Positions 8,786 to 16,597 of a DNA stretch of 64,000 nucleotides are shown here, one piece after another; positions within the stretch are counted from its first letter, which is position 1; every line of letters starts with the position of its first letter. This DNA comes from Erythrobacter sp. QSSC1-22B. GTDB taxonomy: Bacteria > Pseudomonadota > Alphaproteobacteria > Sphingomonadales > Sphingomonadaceae. The stretch covers positions 370,652 to 434,651 of the forward strand of contig NZ_LZRP01000002.1 of assembly GCF_001678665.1 (NCBI RefSeq), read 5' to 3'. Both the position numbers and the translations under genes were made by a program. The notes beneath the pieces are model-generated. The model had not been told where the DNA came from. It made no database searches and worked only from the letters and a program-made list of their open reading frames with translations.

Positions 8786-9635
8786 CGGCAAGCTCCTGTT
8801 CCATCTCAGCGACATCCATTTCGGTCTCGAGGACAATGAGGCGATCGACTGGGTGAGGCAGGAGATCGCCGAGCAGCGTCCCGATGCGGTGGCGATCACC
8901 GGCGATCTCACTATGCGCGCACGCCATGCCGAATTCGCCGCGGCGACGCACTGGATCCAGTCGCTCGATGTTCCGGTCACGGTCGAGGTAGGCAATCACG
9001 ACATGCCCTATTTCAACCTGCTCGAGCGGTTCTTCAAACCCTACAAGCGGTTTCACGGAATGGCGGAGCACGTCGAACGCGAGATCGACCTGCCGGGTCT
9101 GGCGATCGTCCCGCTCAAGACCGCGGTGCGTGCGCAGCCGCGATTCAACTGGTCAAAAGGCTGGGTGACCGAGGCGGCGCTGAAGAAATGCCTTGCGGCG
9201 ATCGATGTGCTGCCCCGCGGTGCGCGGGCGCTGGTTGCGGTGCATCACCCGCTGCGCGAAGTGGGGACGGAGGGTACCGCGCTGACTATGAATGGCGGCA
9301 AGGCGCTGCGTGCGCTGGCCAAACGCCCGGTCGAGGCGGTCATCAGCGGCCATGTCCACGATGCCTTCGACATTATGGAGCAAACCGCCGAGGGCCCGGT
9401 GCGGATGATCGGAGCGGGCACGCTGTCGAAACGCACCCGTTCCACCCCGCCCAGCTTCAACGAGCTGCGCTGGGATGGAGAAACGCTGACGGTCTGCGTC
9501 CGCAATCTGCAGAACGTCGAGAGTTCGGACATGATGATCGACGACGTGCCCGAGGATGCGATGCCGCCGCGCCATCCGGGCGAACCGGTCGCGCCGGTGC
9601 ATCAGGTCCCGCGGACCGATCCACCGGTCCACTAG
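8775..9635 (+). CDS. Calcineurin-like metallophosphoesterase (Icc/CpdA type)
   Basis: 286 residues. All metal-binding motifs are in order: LSDIHFG near residue 11, GDLT near 42, GNHD near 74, a HHP motif (VAVHHP) and SGHVHDAF. This is the class III cyclic nucleotide phosphodiesterase and related phosphoesterase layout, with two metal ions and cytoplasmic location. The actual substrate is unknown. It overlaps the lipid kinase gene by 11 bases, so a joint role in lipid or phospho-headgroup turnover is possible. The last 20 residues are Pro-rich and probably disordered. Confidence 0.88.
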   Translation: MATDGKLLFHLSDIHFGLEDNEAIDWVRQEIAEQRPDAVAITGDLTMRARHAEFAAATHWIQSLDVPVTVEVGNHDMPYFNLLERFFKPYKRFHGMAEHVEREIDLPGLAIVPLKTAVRAQPRFNWSKGWVTEAALKKCLAAIDVLPRGARALVAVHHPLREVGTEGTALTMNGGKALRALAKRPVEAVISGHVHDAFDIMEQTAEGPVRMIGAGTLSKRTRSTPPSFNELRWDGETLTVCVRNLQNVESSDMMIDDVPEDAMPPRHPGEPVAPVHQVPRTDPPVH

Positions 9636-9694
9636 CTCGCCGCGAAGCCCGCTACAAACCCCGTCGCCGCCCAACGAGAAAGGGCCCCACGAGA

Positions 9695-9722
9695 AAGGGC
9701 GGCCCCTCGCGGGACCGCCCTT
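9695..9722 (-). terminator. Terminator after rplM-rpsI
   Basis: The hairpin has stem AAGGGCGG / CCGCCCTT, extended by CCC/GGG past one C-A mismatch, with loop TCGC. On the minus strand it ends in CCCTTTCTC. It lies 44 bases after the rpsI stop and can also stop the convergent phosphoesterase transcript. Confidence 0.65.
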
Positions 9723-9765
9723 ATCCGATAGTTTCTTCCAACCGGAATACCCGGTCGGCCAGCGT

Positions 9766-10455
9766 TTAACGCTTCGAGAACTGGAAGCTCTTGCGCGCCT
9801 TGGCACGGCCGTACTTCTTGCGCTCTACCACGCGGCTGTCGCGGGTGAGGAAGCCGGCGGCCTTGACCGTCGACCGCAGCGTGGGCTCGTACTTCGTGAG
9901 CGCCTGGCTGATGCCATGCTTGACCGCGCCGGCCTGGCCCGAAAGCCCGCCGCCGCGAACGGTGCAGATCACGTCGTACTGACCTTCGCGATCGGTGATG
10001 GCGAAGGGCTGGTTGAGGATCAGCCGCAGCGTCGGACGCGCGAAATAGGTTTCCTGATCGCGGCCGTTGACGGTGATCTTGCCGCTGCCGGGCTTGATCC
10101 AGACGCGCGCCTTGGCATCCTTGCGGCGGCCGGTGGCATAGGCACGGCCCTGGGCGTCGAGCTCTTGCTCGCGCAGCGGCACGCTGGCGGTCCGAGCGAT
10201 CTCGGCCGAATCGCCTTCGGGCGCGTCGCCCGCGATGCTCTTGAGATCGGCCAGATCGGAGACCAAATCGGTCTTGGTCTCGGTCTCGGCCTTTTCCTCG
10301 GGAGCGGCTGCGGGTGCAGCTTCGGTCTTCGCTTCGGCGGCGTCTTCGGCAGGAGCTTCGGACTTGGCTTCGGTCGCGGTTTCGGTGTTGGCTTCCGGCG
10401 CGGCGTCGACCTTGGTCTCGTCGGCGGGGGTTTCGCTGGTGTTGTCGGCGACCAT
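9766..10455 (-). CDS. rpsI: 30S ribosomal protein S9 with acidic N-terminal extension
   Basis: 229 residues. The last 130 or so are canonical S9: [18 protein letters not shown], the glycine-rich [16 protein letters not shown] and the C-terminal SFQFSKR that reaches the ribosomal P site. The first 95 residues are an Ala/Glu/Thr-rich acidic extension absent from E. coli S9; similar extensions occur in sphingomonads. The ATG overlaps the rplM stop (TAATG), so translation is coupled. The open frame continuing upstream of this ATG is the shadow of rplM. Confidence 0.95.
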   Translation of the reverse strand: MVADNTSETPADETKVDAAPEANTETATEAKSEAPAEDAAEAKTEAAPAAAPEEKAETETKTDLVSDLADLKSIAGDAPEGDSAEIARTASVPLREQELDAQGRAYATGRRKDAKARVWIKPGSGKITVNGRDQETYFARPTLRLILNQPFAITDREGQYDVICTVRGGGLSGQAGAVKHGISQALTKYEPTLRSTVKAAGFLTRDSRVVERKKYGRAKARKSFQFSKR

Positions 10456-10934
10456 TAGCTGCTTGCCTTGTTCTTGCGGTTCATCGAGGCGACGTCGAGC
10501 GTCTTGGGCTGCTGGCCATCGTGCGGATGCTCGGTGCCGGCATAGAGATGCAGCGCGCGCATCTGGTCGCGGCCCAGCGGTCCGCGCGGGATCATGCGCT
10601 GGACGGCCTTCTCGAGCACGCGCTCGGGGAAGCGGCCTTCGAGCACCTTGGCAGGAGTCGTTTCCTTGATGCCACCGGGGTGGCCGGTGTGGCGGTAATA
10701 GATCTTGTCGGTCATCTTGCGCCCGGTGAACTTCACCTTCTCGGCGTTGATAACGATGACGTGATCGCCGCAATCGACATGCGGGGTGAAGCTTGGCTTG
10801 TGCTTGCCGCGCAGGATTTTGGCGATGATCGTGGCTACACGACCGACGACGAGACCGTCGGCGTCGATGATGTGCCAGTCCTTTTCGACCTCGGCCGGTT
10901 TGATCGACCGGGTCATTTTGCTGAGAGCCTTCAT
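10455..10934 (-). CDS. rplM: 50S ribosomal protein L13
   Basis: 159 residues with the L13 landmarks: [39 protein letters not shown] and MLPRGPLG-like [12 protein letters not shown]. It is an early-assembling protein of the large subunit. It is the first gene of the conserved rplM-rpsI operon, with one-base overlap to rpsI. The leader region lies at 10935-11096; no clear consensus promoter was seen there. Confidence 0.97.
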   Translation of the reverse strand: MKALSKMTRSIKPAEVEKDWHIIDADGLVVGRVATIIAKILRGKHKPSFTPHVDCGDHVIVINAEKVKFTGRKMTDKIYYRHTGHPGGIKETTPAKVLEGRFPERVLEKAVQRMIPRGPLGRDQMRALHLYAGTEHPHDGQQPKTLDVASMNRKNKASS

Positions 10935-11096
10935 GGCTTTGGAATTCCGTTGTTAGTGTGTGGTTGCGCGAATCCGACCGTTTCCGGACTAGCGACGCGG
11001 GCGGCGAATGGCGTCGGACCGGGCGCAAGTCAAGCAATTCCGCGTGTTACCGATGGGGTATAATAATACCACAAAGCATCGGAGGTCGGTTTCCTG

Positions 11097-12131
11097 CTAG
11101 GTGCGGCGGCCCAGTGCGTGCGCGCCCCAGGCAAAGGCCACCACCAGCAGAGCGCCGAACAGCTGGTGCGCCACCGCAATCCACAGCGACACGCCTGTCA
11201 GCACGGTAGCAATGCCGAGCAGGATCTGCGTGCCGAAGCCGGCATGGATGGCGAGCGAGGCGCCGCGTTCGAGCGGTTTGACCCGCCGCGCCATCACCAC
11301 CAGCGCGATCACCGCTGCCCAGGCCCACCAGCGGTGGAGGAAGTGGATCAGGAAGGGATCGTGCGTCACTGCCCAGAACAGCCCGCGCGAGGTATCGTAT
11401 TCGGGAATCAGCCGCCCCTGCATCAGCGGCCAGCTGTCCGAGGCATGACCCGCGTTAAGCCCGGCGACCCAGGCACCGAGCAGCAGCTGGAGGAACAGGA
11501 CGGCACCGACCCAGCTTGCGATCGCGGTCCAGCGCGCAGGCGGATTTCCGCCGCGTGCCAGGCGGCGCAGGTCGAGCGCGGTCCAGACCAGCCCCGCCAG
11601 CGTCACCAGCGCGGTCAGCAGATGGATCGAAAGCCAGAAATGGCTCACCGAGGTCATCTCGACCGACAGGCCCGAGCGGACCATGAACCAGCCGAATACG
11701 CCCTGCATCCCGCCGAGCGCGAGCAGCGCAACGAGCCGCCATTTGTAACCGGCCGGGATCGCGCCGCGCAGCCAGAACCAGGCCAGCGGCACCGCGAAGG
11801 CGAGACCGATCACGCGCCCGAGCAGGCGATGGAACCATTCCCAAAAGAAGATGAACTTGAACCCGGCGAGATCCATCCCGGCGGGGCCGGTGATCTGGCG
11901 ATACTGGCCGGTCTGCTGATAGAGCTCGAACTCGGCGAGCCAGTCAGCCTCGGTCAGCGGCGGGATCGTCCCGGTCACCGGTTGCCATTGCGTGATCGAC
12001 AACCCGCTCTCGGTCAGCCGGGTGATCCCGCCGACCGCGACCATCACGATCACCAGCAGCGCGACGAACAACAGCCAGTTGGCGATCGCGACCGGCCTTA
12101 CCGAGGCGGGCAGGAGAACGGGATGGGTCAT
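11097..12131 (-). CDS. ctaA: Heme A synthase (COX15/CtaA)
   Basis: 344 residues from ATG 12131 (MTHPVLLP); the upstream open frame looks non-coding. About eight hydrophobic segments are visible. Conserved blocks are GGITRLTESGLSI, the long N-terminal loop ending WEWFHRLLGR, GALVAGLNAG-like GAWVAGLNAGHASDSWP, HFLHRWWA and VAHQLFGALL. The histidines in the paired helices bind heme. The enzyme oxidises the heme O methyl group to heme A for cytochrome c oxidase. No other oxidase genes are nearby. Transcription is divergent from the MerC gene. Confidence 0.94.
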   Translation of the reverse strand: MTHPVLLPASVRPVAIANWLLFVALLVIVMVAVGGITRLTESGLSITQWQPVTGTIPPLTEADWLAEFELYQQTGQYRQITGPAGMDLAGFKFIFFWEWFHRLLGRVIGLAFAVPLAWFWLRGAIPAGYKWRLVALLALGGMQGVFGWFMVRSGLSVEMTSVSHFWLSIHLLTALVTLAGLVWTALDLRRLARGGNPPARWTAIASWVGAVLFLQLLLGAWVAGLNAGHASDSWPLMQGRLIPEYDTSRGLFWAVTHDPFLIHFLHRWWAWAAVIALVVMARRVKPLERGASLAIHAGFGTQILLGIATVLTGVSLWIAVAHQLFGALLVVAFAWGAHALGRRT

Positions 12132-12238
12132 GCTCGGCTGTTTGATGGCCCGGCAACGGGCGCGCAAGTGCAAATCGGGCAAGTGTGAGGGCAGGCCGCG
12201 CAATACGAAAACCGAACTAAATATCCGCTCGGCGCTTG

Positions 12239-12260
12239 TATAATGTTACACTATCACATA
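12239..12260 (+). promoter_or_regulatory. Zur-like operator overlapping a TATAAT box, upstream of merC-like gene
   Basis: TATAAT at 12239-12244 is immediately overlapped by a 19-base dyad at 12242-12260, AATGTTACACTATCACATA, centred on base 12251. It matches the published Zur (zinc uptake regulator) consensus AATGTTATANTATAACATT at nearly every position. The overlap with the probable -10 fits repression. The assignment is by eye; no zur gene is in the window. Confidence 0.55.
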
Positions 12261-12272
12261 GATGGTCACGCG

Positions 12273-12647
12273 ATGCTTCAGCGCACCATCTCTCCGATTC
12301 GTCGCCGTCTCGATCGCAGCGGGATCGTGTTGTCGGGCCTGTGCGCGCTGCATTGCCTGGCCAGTATCGTGATCGTCTCGGGTCTCGGGCTGGGCGGACA
12401 GTTCTTTTTCCACCCCGACATCCACCGTATCGGTCTGGCCATCGCGGTGTTGATCGCCGCGGTCGCGATCGGCTGGGGCGCGCTGCGCCACCGCCGCGCG
12501 GCGCCCTTCGTGGTGGCGATGACCGGGCTCAGCTTCATGGGTGGCGCGCTCGCGGTGCCGCACGGCTTCGAGGAAGCGGTGCTGACCATCATCGGCGTGG
12601 CACTGGTCTCGCTCGGACACGTGCTGAACTTGCGCAAAGTGGTTTGA
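12273..12647 (+). CDS. MerC domain-containing membrane protein
   Basis: 124 residues from ATG 12273 (MLQRTISP). The earlier ATG at 12243 lies inside the operator-like dyad and is unlikely to be used. The MerC pattern is clear: [20 protein letters not shown], with a Cys pair in the first transmembrane helix, then three more helices ([36 protein letters not shown] and [17 protein letters not shown]). MerC proteins carry mercuric ion in mer operons, but solitary chromosomal copies have no mercury context. The Zur-like box suggests zinc-responsive control and possibly a role in zinc handling. Confidence 0.85.
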   Translation: MLQRTISPIRRRLDRSGIVLSGLCALHCLASIVIVSGLGLGGQFFFHPDIHRIGLAIAVLIAAVAIGWGALRHRRAAPFVVAMTGLSFMGGALAVPHGFEEAVLTIIGVALVSLGHVLNLRKVV

Positions 12648-12666
12648 CCGCTATCTCGCGCGGATC

Positions 12667-13656
12667 ATGACCGCACCCATCACCCTGACCGTCAACGGCG
12701 AAACCCGCCGTACCTCAGCAACCACCATCGCCGATCTCGTCCGCGAGCTCGATCTCGACCCGGCCAAGGTCGCGGTCGAGCGCAATGGGACCATCGCGCC
12801 GCGCAGCGAACTGGCAACCCATCCCGTCGCCGATGGCGACAGGCTCGAGATCGTCCACTTCGTCGGCGGCGGCAGCGCTGCGGGTAGCGACGACACCTGG
12901 AGCGTGGCCGGGCGCACTTTCCGCTCCCGCCTGATCGTCGGTACGGGAAAATATGTCGATTTCGCCCGGAACGCCGCCGCGCTCGAGGCCAGCGGCGCCG
13001 AAATCGTCACCGTCGCCGTGCGGCGGGTCAATGTCAGCGATCCCAAGGCGCCGATGCTGACCGATTTCATCGACCCCAAAAAGGTGACCTACCTGCCCAA
13101 CACCGCGGGCTGCTTTACCGGCGACGAGGCCGTGCGCACGTTGCGGCTGGCGCGCGAGGCGGGTGGCTGGGACCTGGTCAAACTCGAGGTGCTCGGCGAG
13201 GCGCGAACGCTCTATCCCGACATGCGCGAAACGCTCAGGGCAACCGAGATCCTCGCCAAGGAAGGATTCCTCCCGATGGTCTATTGCACCGACGATCCGA
13301 TCGCCGCCAAGCAGCTCGAAGAGGCCGGTGCGGTCGCGGTCATGCCTCTGGGAGCACCGATCGGCTCGGGGCTCGGGATCCAGAACCGCGTAACCATCCG
13401 CCTGATCGTCGAGGGCGCGAGCGTGCCGGTGCTGGTCGATGCCGGGGTCGGCACCGCAAGCGATGCCGCCGTGGCGATGGAACTTGGCTGCGACGGCGTG
13501 CTGATGAACACCGCCATCGCCGAGGCGAAGGATCCTATCCGCATGGCGCGGGCGATGAAGCTTGCGGTGCAGGCCGGGCGCGATGCCTATCTCGCCGGGC
13601 GGATGGGGACGCGCAAATTTGCCGATCCCAGCAGCCCGCTCGCCGGACTCATCTAA
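12667..13656 (+). CDS. thiG: Fused sulfur carrier ThiS - thiazole synthase ThiG
   Basis: 329 residues. Residues 1-67 are a ThiS beta-grasp domain ending in FVGGG; residues 75-329 are ThiG, a TIM barrel with the Schiff-base Lys in [15 protein letters not shown] and the conserved GSGLGIQN and [13 protein letters not shown]. ThiG builds the thiazole phosphate of thiamine from deoxyxylulose phosphate, dehydroglycine and the ThiS thiocarboxylate. The Gly-Gly that must become a C-terminal thiocarboxylate is internal here, followed directly by SAAGSDD. Either cleavage after GG or an altered mechanism is implied. It lies 19 bases after the MerC gene. No other thi gene is nearby. Confidence 0.95.
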   Translation: MTAPITLTVNGETRRTSATTIADLVRELDLDPAKVAVERNGTIAPRSELATHPVADGDRLEIVHFVGGGSAAGSDDTWSVAGRTFRSRLIVGTGKYVDFARNAAALEASGAEIVTVAVRRVNVSDPKAPMLTDFIDPKKVTYLPNTAGCFTGDEAVRTLRLAREAGGWDLVKLEVLGEARTLYPDMRETLRATEILAKEGFLPMVYCTDDPIAAKQLEEAGAVAVMPLGAPIGSGLGIQNRVTIRLIVEGASVPVLVDAGVGTASDAAVAMELGCDGVLMNTAIAEAKDPIRMARAMKLAVQAGRDAYLAGRMGTRKFADPSSPLAGLI

Positions 13657-13801
13657 CCGCCTGCAATTCCGGGCGTTTCGCCGCAACCAGCGGAACCCGA
13701 ACCCCGGTTCGCGCGCTGTAATTCCATAGCCGCTTTTCCTGCGGCTTGCCGCCGAAAGGACCCATTCCGATCGACCGGCTCACTTATGCAGGAGAACAAA
13801 C

Positions 13802-13984
13802 ATGGGCGAGATGACAGACAAGACCAAGGGCATCGCCAACGAAGCCGCCGGCAATACCAAGCAGGCGGTCGGCGATGCGACCAATGATCATTCGATGAAG
13901 GCCGAAGGCAAGGCCCAGGAGCGCAAGGGCGAAGCCCAGAACCTCAAGGGTGAAGTCAAGGGTGCACTCGGCGACAAGGTCTGA
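13802..13984 (+). CDS. CsbD family stress protein
   Basis: 60 residues, very hydrophilic, with the CsbD repeat pattern: DKTKGIANEAAGNTKQAVG, then KAEGKAQERKGEAQNLKGEVKGALGDKV. These small proteins are induced by general stress in many bacteria and their molecular function is unknown. A CAGGAGAACAAAC ribosome-binding site precedes the ATG, and a strong terminator follows 21 bases after the stop, so the gene is monocistronic. Confidence 0.92.
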   Translation: MGEMTDKTKGIANEAAGNTKQAVGDATNDHSMKAEGKAQERKGEAQNLKGEVKGALGDKV

Positions 13985-14005
13985 TCCCAGGCACGATACA
14001 AGCGA

Positions 14006-14035
14006 AAGGCCCGCGGGAAACCGCGGGCCTTTTTG
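14006..14035 (+). terminator. Strong intrinsic terminator after csbD-like gene
   Basis: A perfect 11-bp stem (AAGGCCCGCGG / CCGCGGGCCTT) is closed by a GAAA tetraloop and followed by TTTT on the plus strand. This is a textbook rho-independent terminator. Confidence 0.9.
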
Positions 14036-14152
14036 TGTGTCGGGACCAGCCAGCATCGCCCGGCATCGCCAATCGCCCGGCAAATCGCTCAGCGCAAACC
14101 AGGTGTTAACCATCTTGGCCGATAGACCGTCCGGCAACAAGGGAGGGCCGAC

Positions 14153-14680
14153 ATGGCCATTGCAGCGACGGCATCGGGTACCATTGCGGAAATGCGCGAA
14201 TTCGCGGGCTTCACCGCCGCCGAGCAGCGCTATATCCGCCGCAGCCTCGATATCGGGCTCGGGCGCTGCGACGCGTTCCGCATCTGGGGCCGGAATGCGG
14301 GTGAAAACGCCGCGATCCGCAGTCAGTATGTCGCCTATCAGGAGCTGAAAGCGTTGCGCCAGTCGATCCCGACGGCGACCGGCTTCGACGCGGTCGAGGG
14401 CTTCGTCGGCAAGCTGACCCGTGTCGCCGCCTTCGATCTGGCGCAGGAGCGGATCGACTGCTTCTCCGCCTTCCGCTTCCTCTACGAACGCCTGCTCGGC
14501 GCCGATTCGCGGCCCTGGCTGCCCAGCGCCTTCTGCGCCGCCGCCGCACTCCCGCAGATCCAGCCGCAACGCCGCAAGCTGCTGCTTCAGTCACTCAGCG
14601 AAGCCGCCGCGACCGCCCCGGGCTGGTCCGACCGGCCGCCTCGCTTCTTCCCCGAATATATCGAAGAAATCGCCGCTTAG
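14153..14680 (+). CDS. Hypothetical protein, helical, cytoplasmic
   Basis: 175 residues that I do not assign to a family. The sequence is mainly helical, with alternating charged and Leu/Ala residues, FTAAEQRYIRRSLDIGL near residue 20 and RFLYERLLG near 110. No signal peptide or membrane segment is visible. GGGAGGG lies 8-14 bases upstream of the ATG and supports the start. It is convergent with the acyl-CoA ligase gene, separated by 11 bases. Codon use is like the neighbours. Confidence 0.65.
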   Translation: MAIAATASGTIAEMREFAGFTAAEQRYIRRSLDIGLGRCDAFRIWGRNAGENAAIRSQYVAYQELKALRQSIPTATGFDAVEGFVGKLTRVAAFDLAQERIDCFSAFRFLYERLLGADSRPWLPSAFCAAAALPQIQPQRRKLLLQSLSEAAATAPGWSDRPPRFFPEYIEEIAA

Positions 14681-14691
14681 GCCTTCCTCGG

Positions 14692-16494
14692 TTAGCTCTT
14701 GTACAGGCTGTTGAGCCGCTGCTGGTAGCGGTCCTTGATCTTGTGCCGCCGGATTTTCAGGCTCGGGGTCATTTCCTCGTTCTCGATAGTGAAGGCCTCG
14801 TCGGCGAAGGCGAACTGGCGCACCTTCTCGACCACCGACAGCTCGCGATTGACCCGATCTAGCGCGTCGCGCACCGCGGCCCGGAACCCGGGATCGTCCT
14901 GCAACGATTTGAAGTCGAACGCCTTGCCCTGTGCGGTGGCCCACTCGAGCGACCATTCGGCATCGGGGACTATCAGCCCGACGATGTAGGGGCGCTTGTC
15001 GCCGGTCACCATCGCCTGCGCGATCTCGGGCTGGAGCGTGAGCATCCCTTCGACCTTCTGCGGCGCAACATTGTCGCCCTTGTCGTTGACGATCATGTCC
15101 TTCTTGCGATCGGTAATCACGATCCTGCCATGATCGTCGATATGGCCGATATCGCCGGTGTGCAGCCAGCCGTCCTGTATCGTCCGCTCGGTCTCGGCCT
15201 TGTTCTGCCAATAGCCGTGCATCACCAATTCGCCGCGGCACAGGATTTCGCCATCCTCGGCGATGCGGACATCGACGCCGCGCATCGGCGGCCCGACGCT
15301 GTCCATCGCGATCCCGGCCGCGGGGCGGTTGCAACTGATGATCGGGCCGGCCTCGGTCTGGCCGTAGCCCTGGAGCACGGTCAGACCCATCGAGCTGAAG
15401 AAGGTCCCGACCTCCGGGTTGAGCGGCGCCCCGCCTGACACCATCGCCTTCAATCGCCCGCCGAAGCGCTGGCGGATCTTTGGTCGCAGCAGTTTCTCCA
15501 GCACGAAGTCGCGCCCGCCATCGCCGAATTTTCTGCGACCTGTCACGCGGCGCTCGCCCAGCGCCAGCGCGCTGTCCATCAGCCGCGCGGCCAGGCCACC
15601 CTGCTTGGCGACCTGCTTCATGATCCGGGTGCGCAGGACTTCGAACAGGCGCGGCACGACGACCATCACGGTCGGGCGCGTCTCCTCGATATTGGCGGCC
15701 AGCTTGTCGAGCCCTTCCGAATAGTAGATCTGCGCGCCAACCGAGATCGGCAGATATTGCCCGCCGGTATGCTCATAGGCGTGCGACAGCGGCAGGAAGG
15801 ACAAAAAGCGCTCCTCCTTGCCGAGACCGAAGTCCTCGATGAGGATTTCTGCCGCCCCGGCGATATTGCACAAGATCGCGCCATGATGCTGGCGCACACC
15901 GCGCGGAGCACCGCCGGTACCGCTGGTGTAGATGATGCAGGCGGTGTCGCCGCGACCGATCGCGGCGATGCGCCGGTCGACTGCGGCGCGGGCGGCCGCA
16001 GCATCGCCGCGGACCAGGTCGCTCCAGCTATGCGCCCGGAGATCGCCTGCTTGATATTGCCGGATGCCATCGAAGGAAATGATGTGCTCGGCCAGCCCGG
16101 TCCGCATCATAGCGGGCAGCAGCGGCTGCGACAGCTTCTCGGTCGAGACGATGACCGCGCGCGCGCCCGAATTGTCGAGGATATGCGCGTGATCGCGCTC
16201 GGTGTTGGTGATGTAGGTTGGGACGGTGACGCATCCCGCCGCCATGATTGCGAGATCGGAAATGCACCATTCGGGCCGGTTTTCGCTGACGAGGCAGACT
16301 CGGTCGCCGGCATCGAGCCCCATCTTGCGCAGGCTTTCTGCCAACAGGCAGACCTGGTCGGCCGCTTCGGACCAGCTGATGGTGCGCCACTCGCCTGTGG
16401 ATTTCGCGCCCAGAAAGGGCGCGTCTCCGCGTTCGTCGGCTCGTTTGAGAAACAGCTCAACGAGACTGTTCGCAGCATCGATATCGGACAGCAT
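14692..16494 (-). CDS. Long-chain fatty acid--CoA ligase (AMP-forming)
   Basis: 600 residues, typical of the FAA1-like subgroup. The AMP-binding P-loop is ACIIYTSGTGGAPRGV; further motifs are LPLSHAYEHTGG, QGYGQTEAGPIISCN, the hinge WLHTGDIGHIDDHGRIVITDRKKDMI and the conserved late Lys in TPSLKIRRHKIKDRY. It should activate fatty acids to acyl-CoA through an acyl-adenylate for beta-oxidation or lipid synthesis. No transmembrane segment is present. The gene is the downstream partner of ggt on the minus strand, with 103 bases between them. Confidence 0.93.
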   Translation of the reverse strand: MLSDIDAANSLVELFLKRADERGDAPFLGAKSTGEWRTISWSEAADQVCLLAESLRKMGLDAGDRVCLVSENRPEWCISDLAIMAAGCVTVPTYITNTERDHAHILDNSGARAVIVSTEKLSQPLLPAMMRTGLAEHIISFDGIRQYQAGDLRAHSWSDLVRGDAAAARAAVDRRIAAIGRGDTACIIYTSGTGGAPRGVRQHHGAILCNIAGAAEILIEDFGLGKEERFLSFLPLSHAYEHTGGQYLPISVGAQIYYSEGLDKLAANIEETRPTVMVVVPRLFEVLRTRIMKQVAKQGGLAARLMDSALALGERRVTGRRKFGDGGRDFVLEKLLRPKIRQRFGGRLKAMVSGGAPLNPEVGTFFSSMGLTVLQGYGQTEAGPIISCNRPAAGIAMDSVGPPMRGVDVRIAEDGEILCRGELVMHGYWQNKAETERTIQDGWLHTGDIGHIDDHGRIVITDRKKDMIVNDKGDNVAPQKVEGMLTLQPEIAQAMVTGDKRPYIVGLIVPDAEWSLEWATAQGKAFDFKSLQDDPGFRAAVRDALDRVNRELSVVEKVRQFAFADEAFTIENEEMTPSLKIRRHKIKDRYQQRLNSLYKS

Positions 16495-16597
16495 CCGGCC
16501 TGGCTCCCTCTTGTCTTTTCTATTGGCAGATCAACTGCGTCGCGTGGCTTAGGAGGCTGGCTGACCTACGGCAAGTGGGCGAGAAAGCCGCGTCCGT

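Noticed and set aside
9556..10458. Gly/Leu-rich plus-strand frame of 300 residues
   Set aside because: It is antisense to rpsI; the repetitive glycine pattern mirrors the Ala/Glu-rich codons of the S9 extension.
9766..11037. 423-residue minus-strand frame covering rpsI and upstream sequence
   Set aside because: Its first half is rplM read in the wrong frame; the S9 homology starts at the ATG at 10455, which overlaps the rplM stop.
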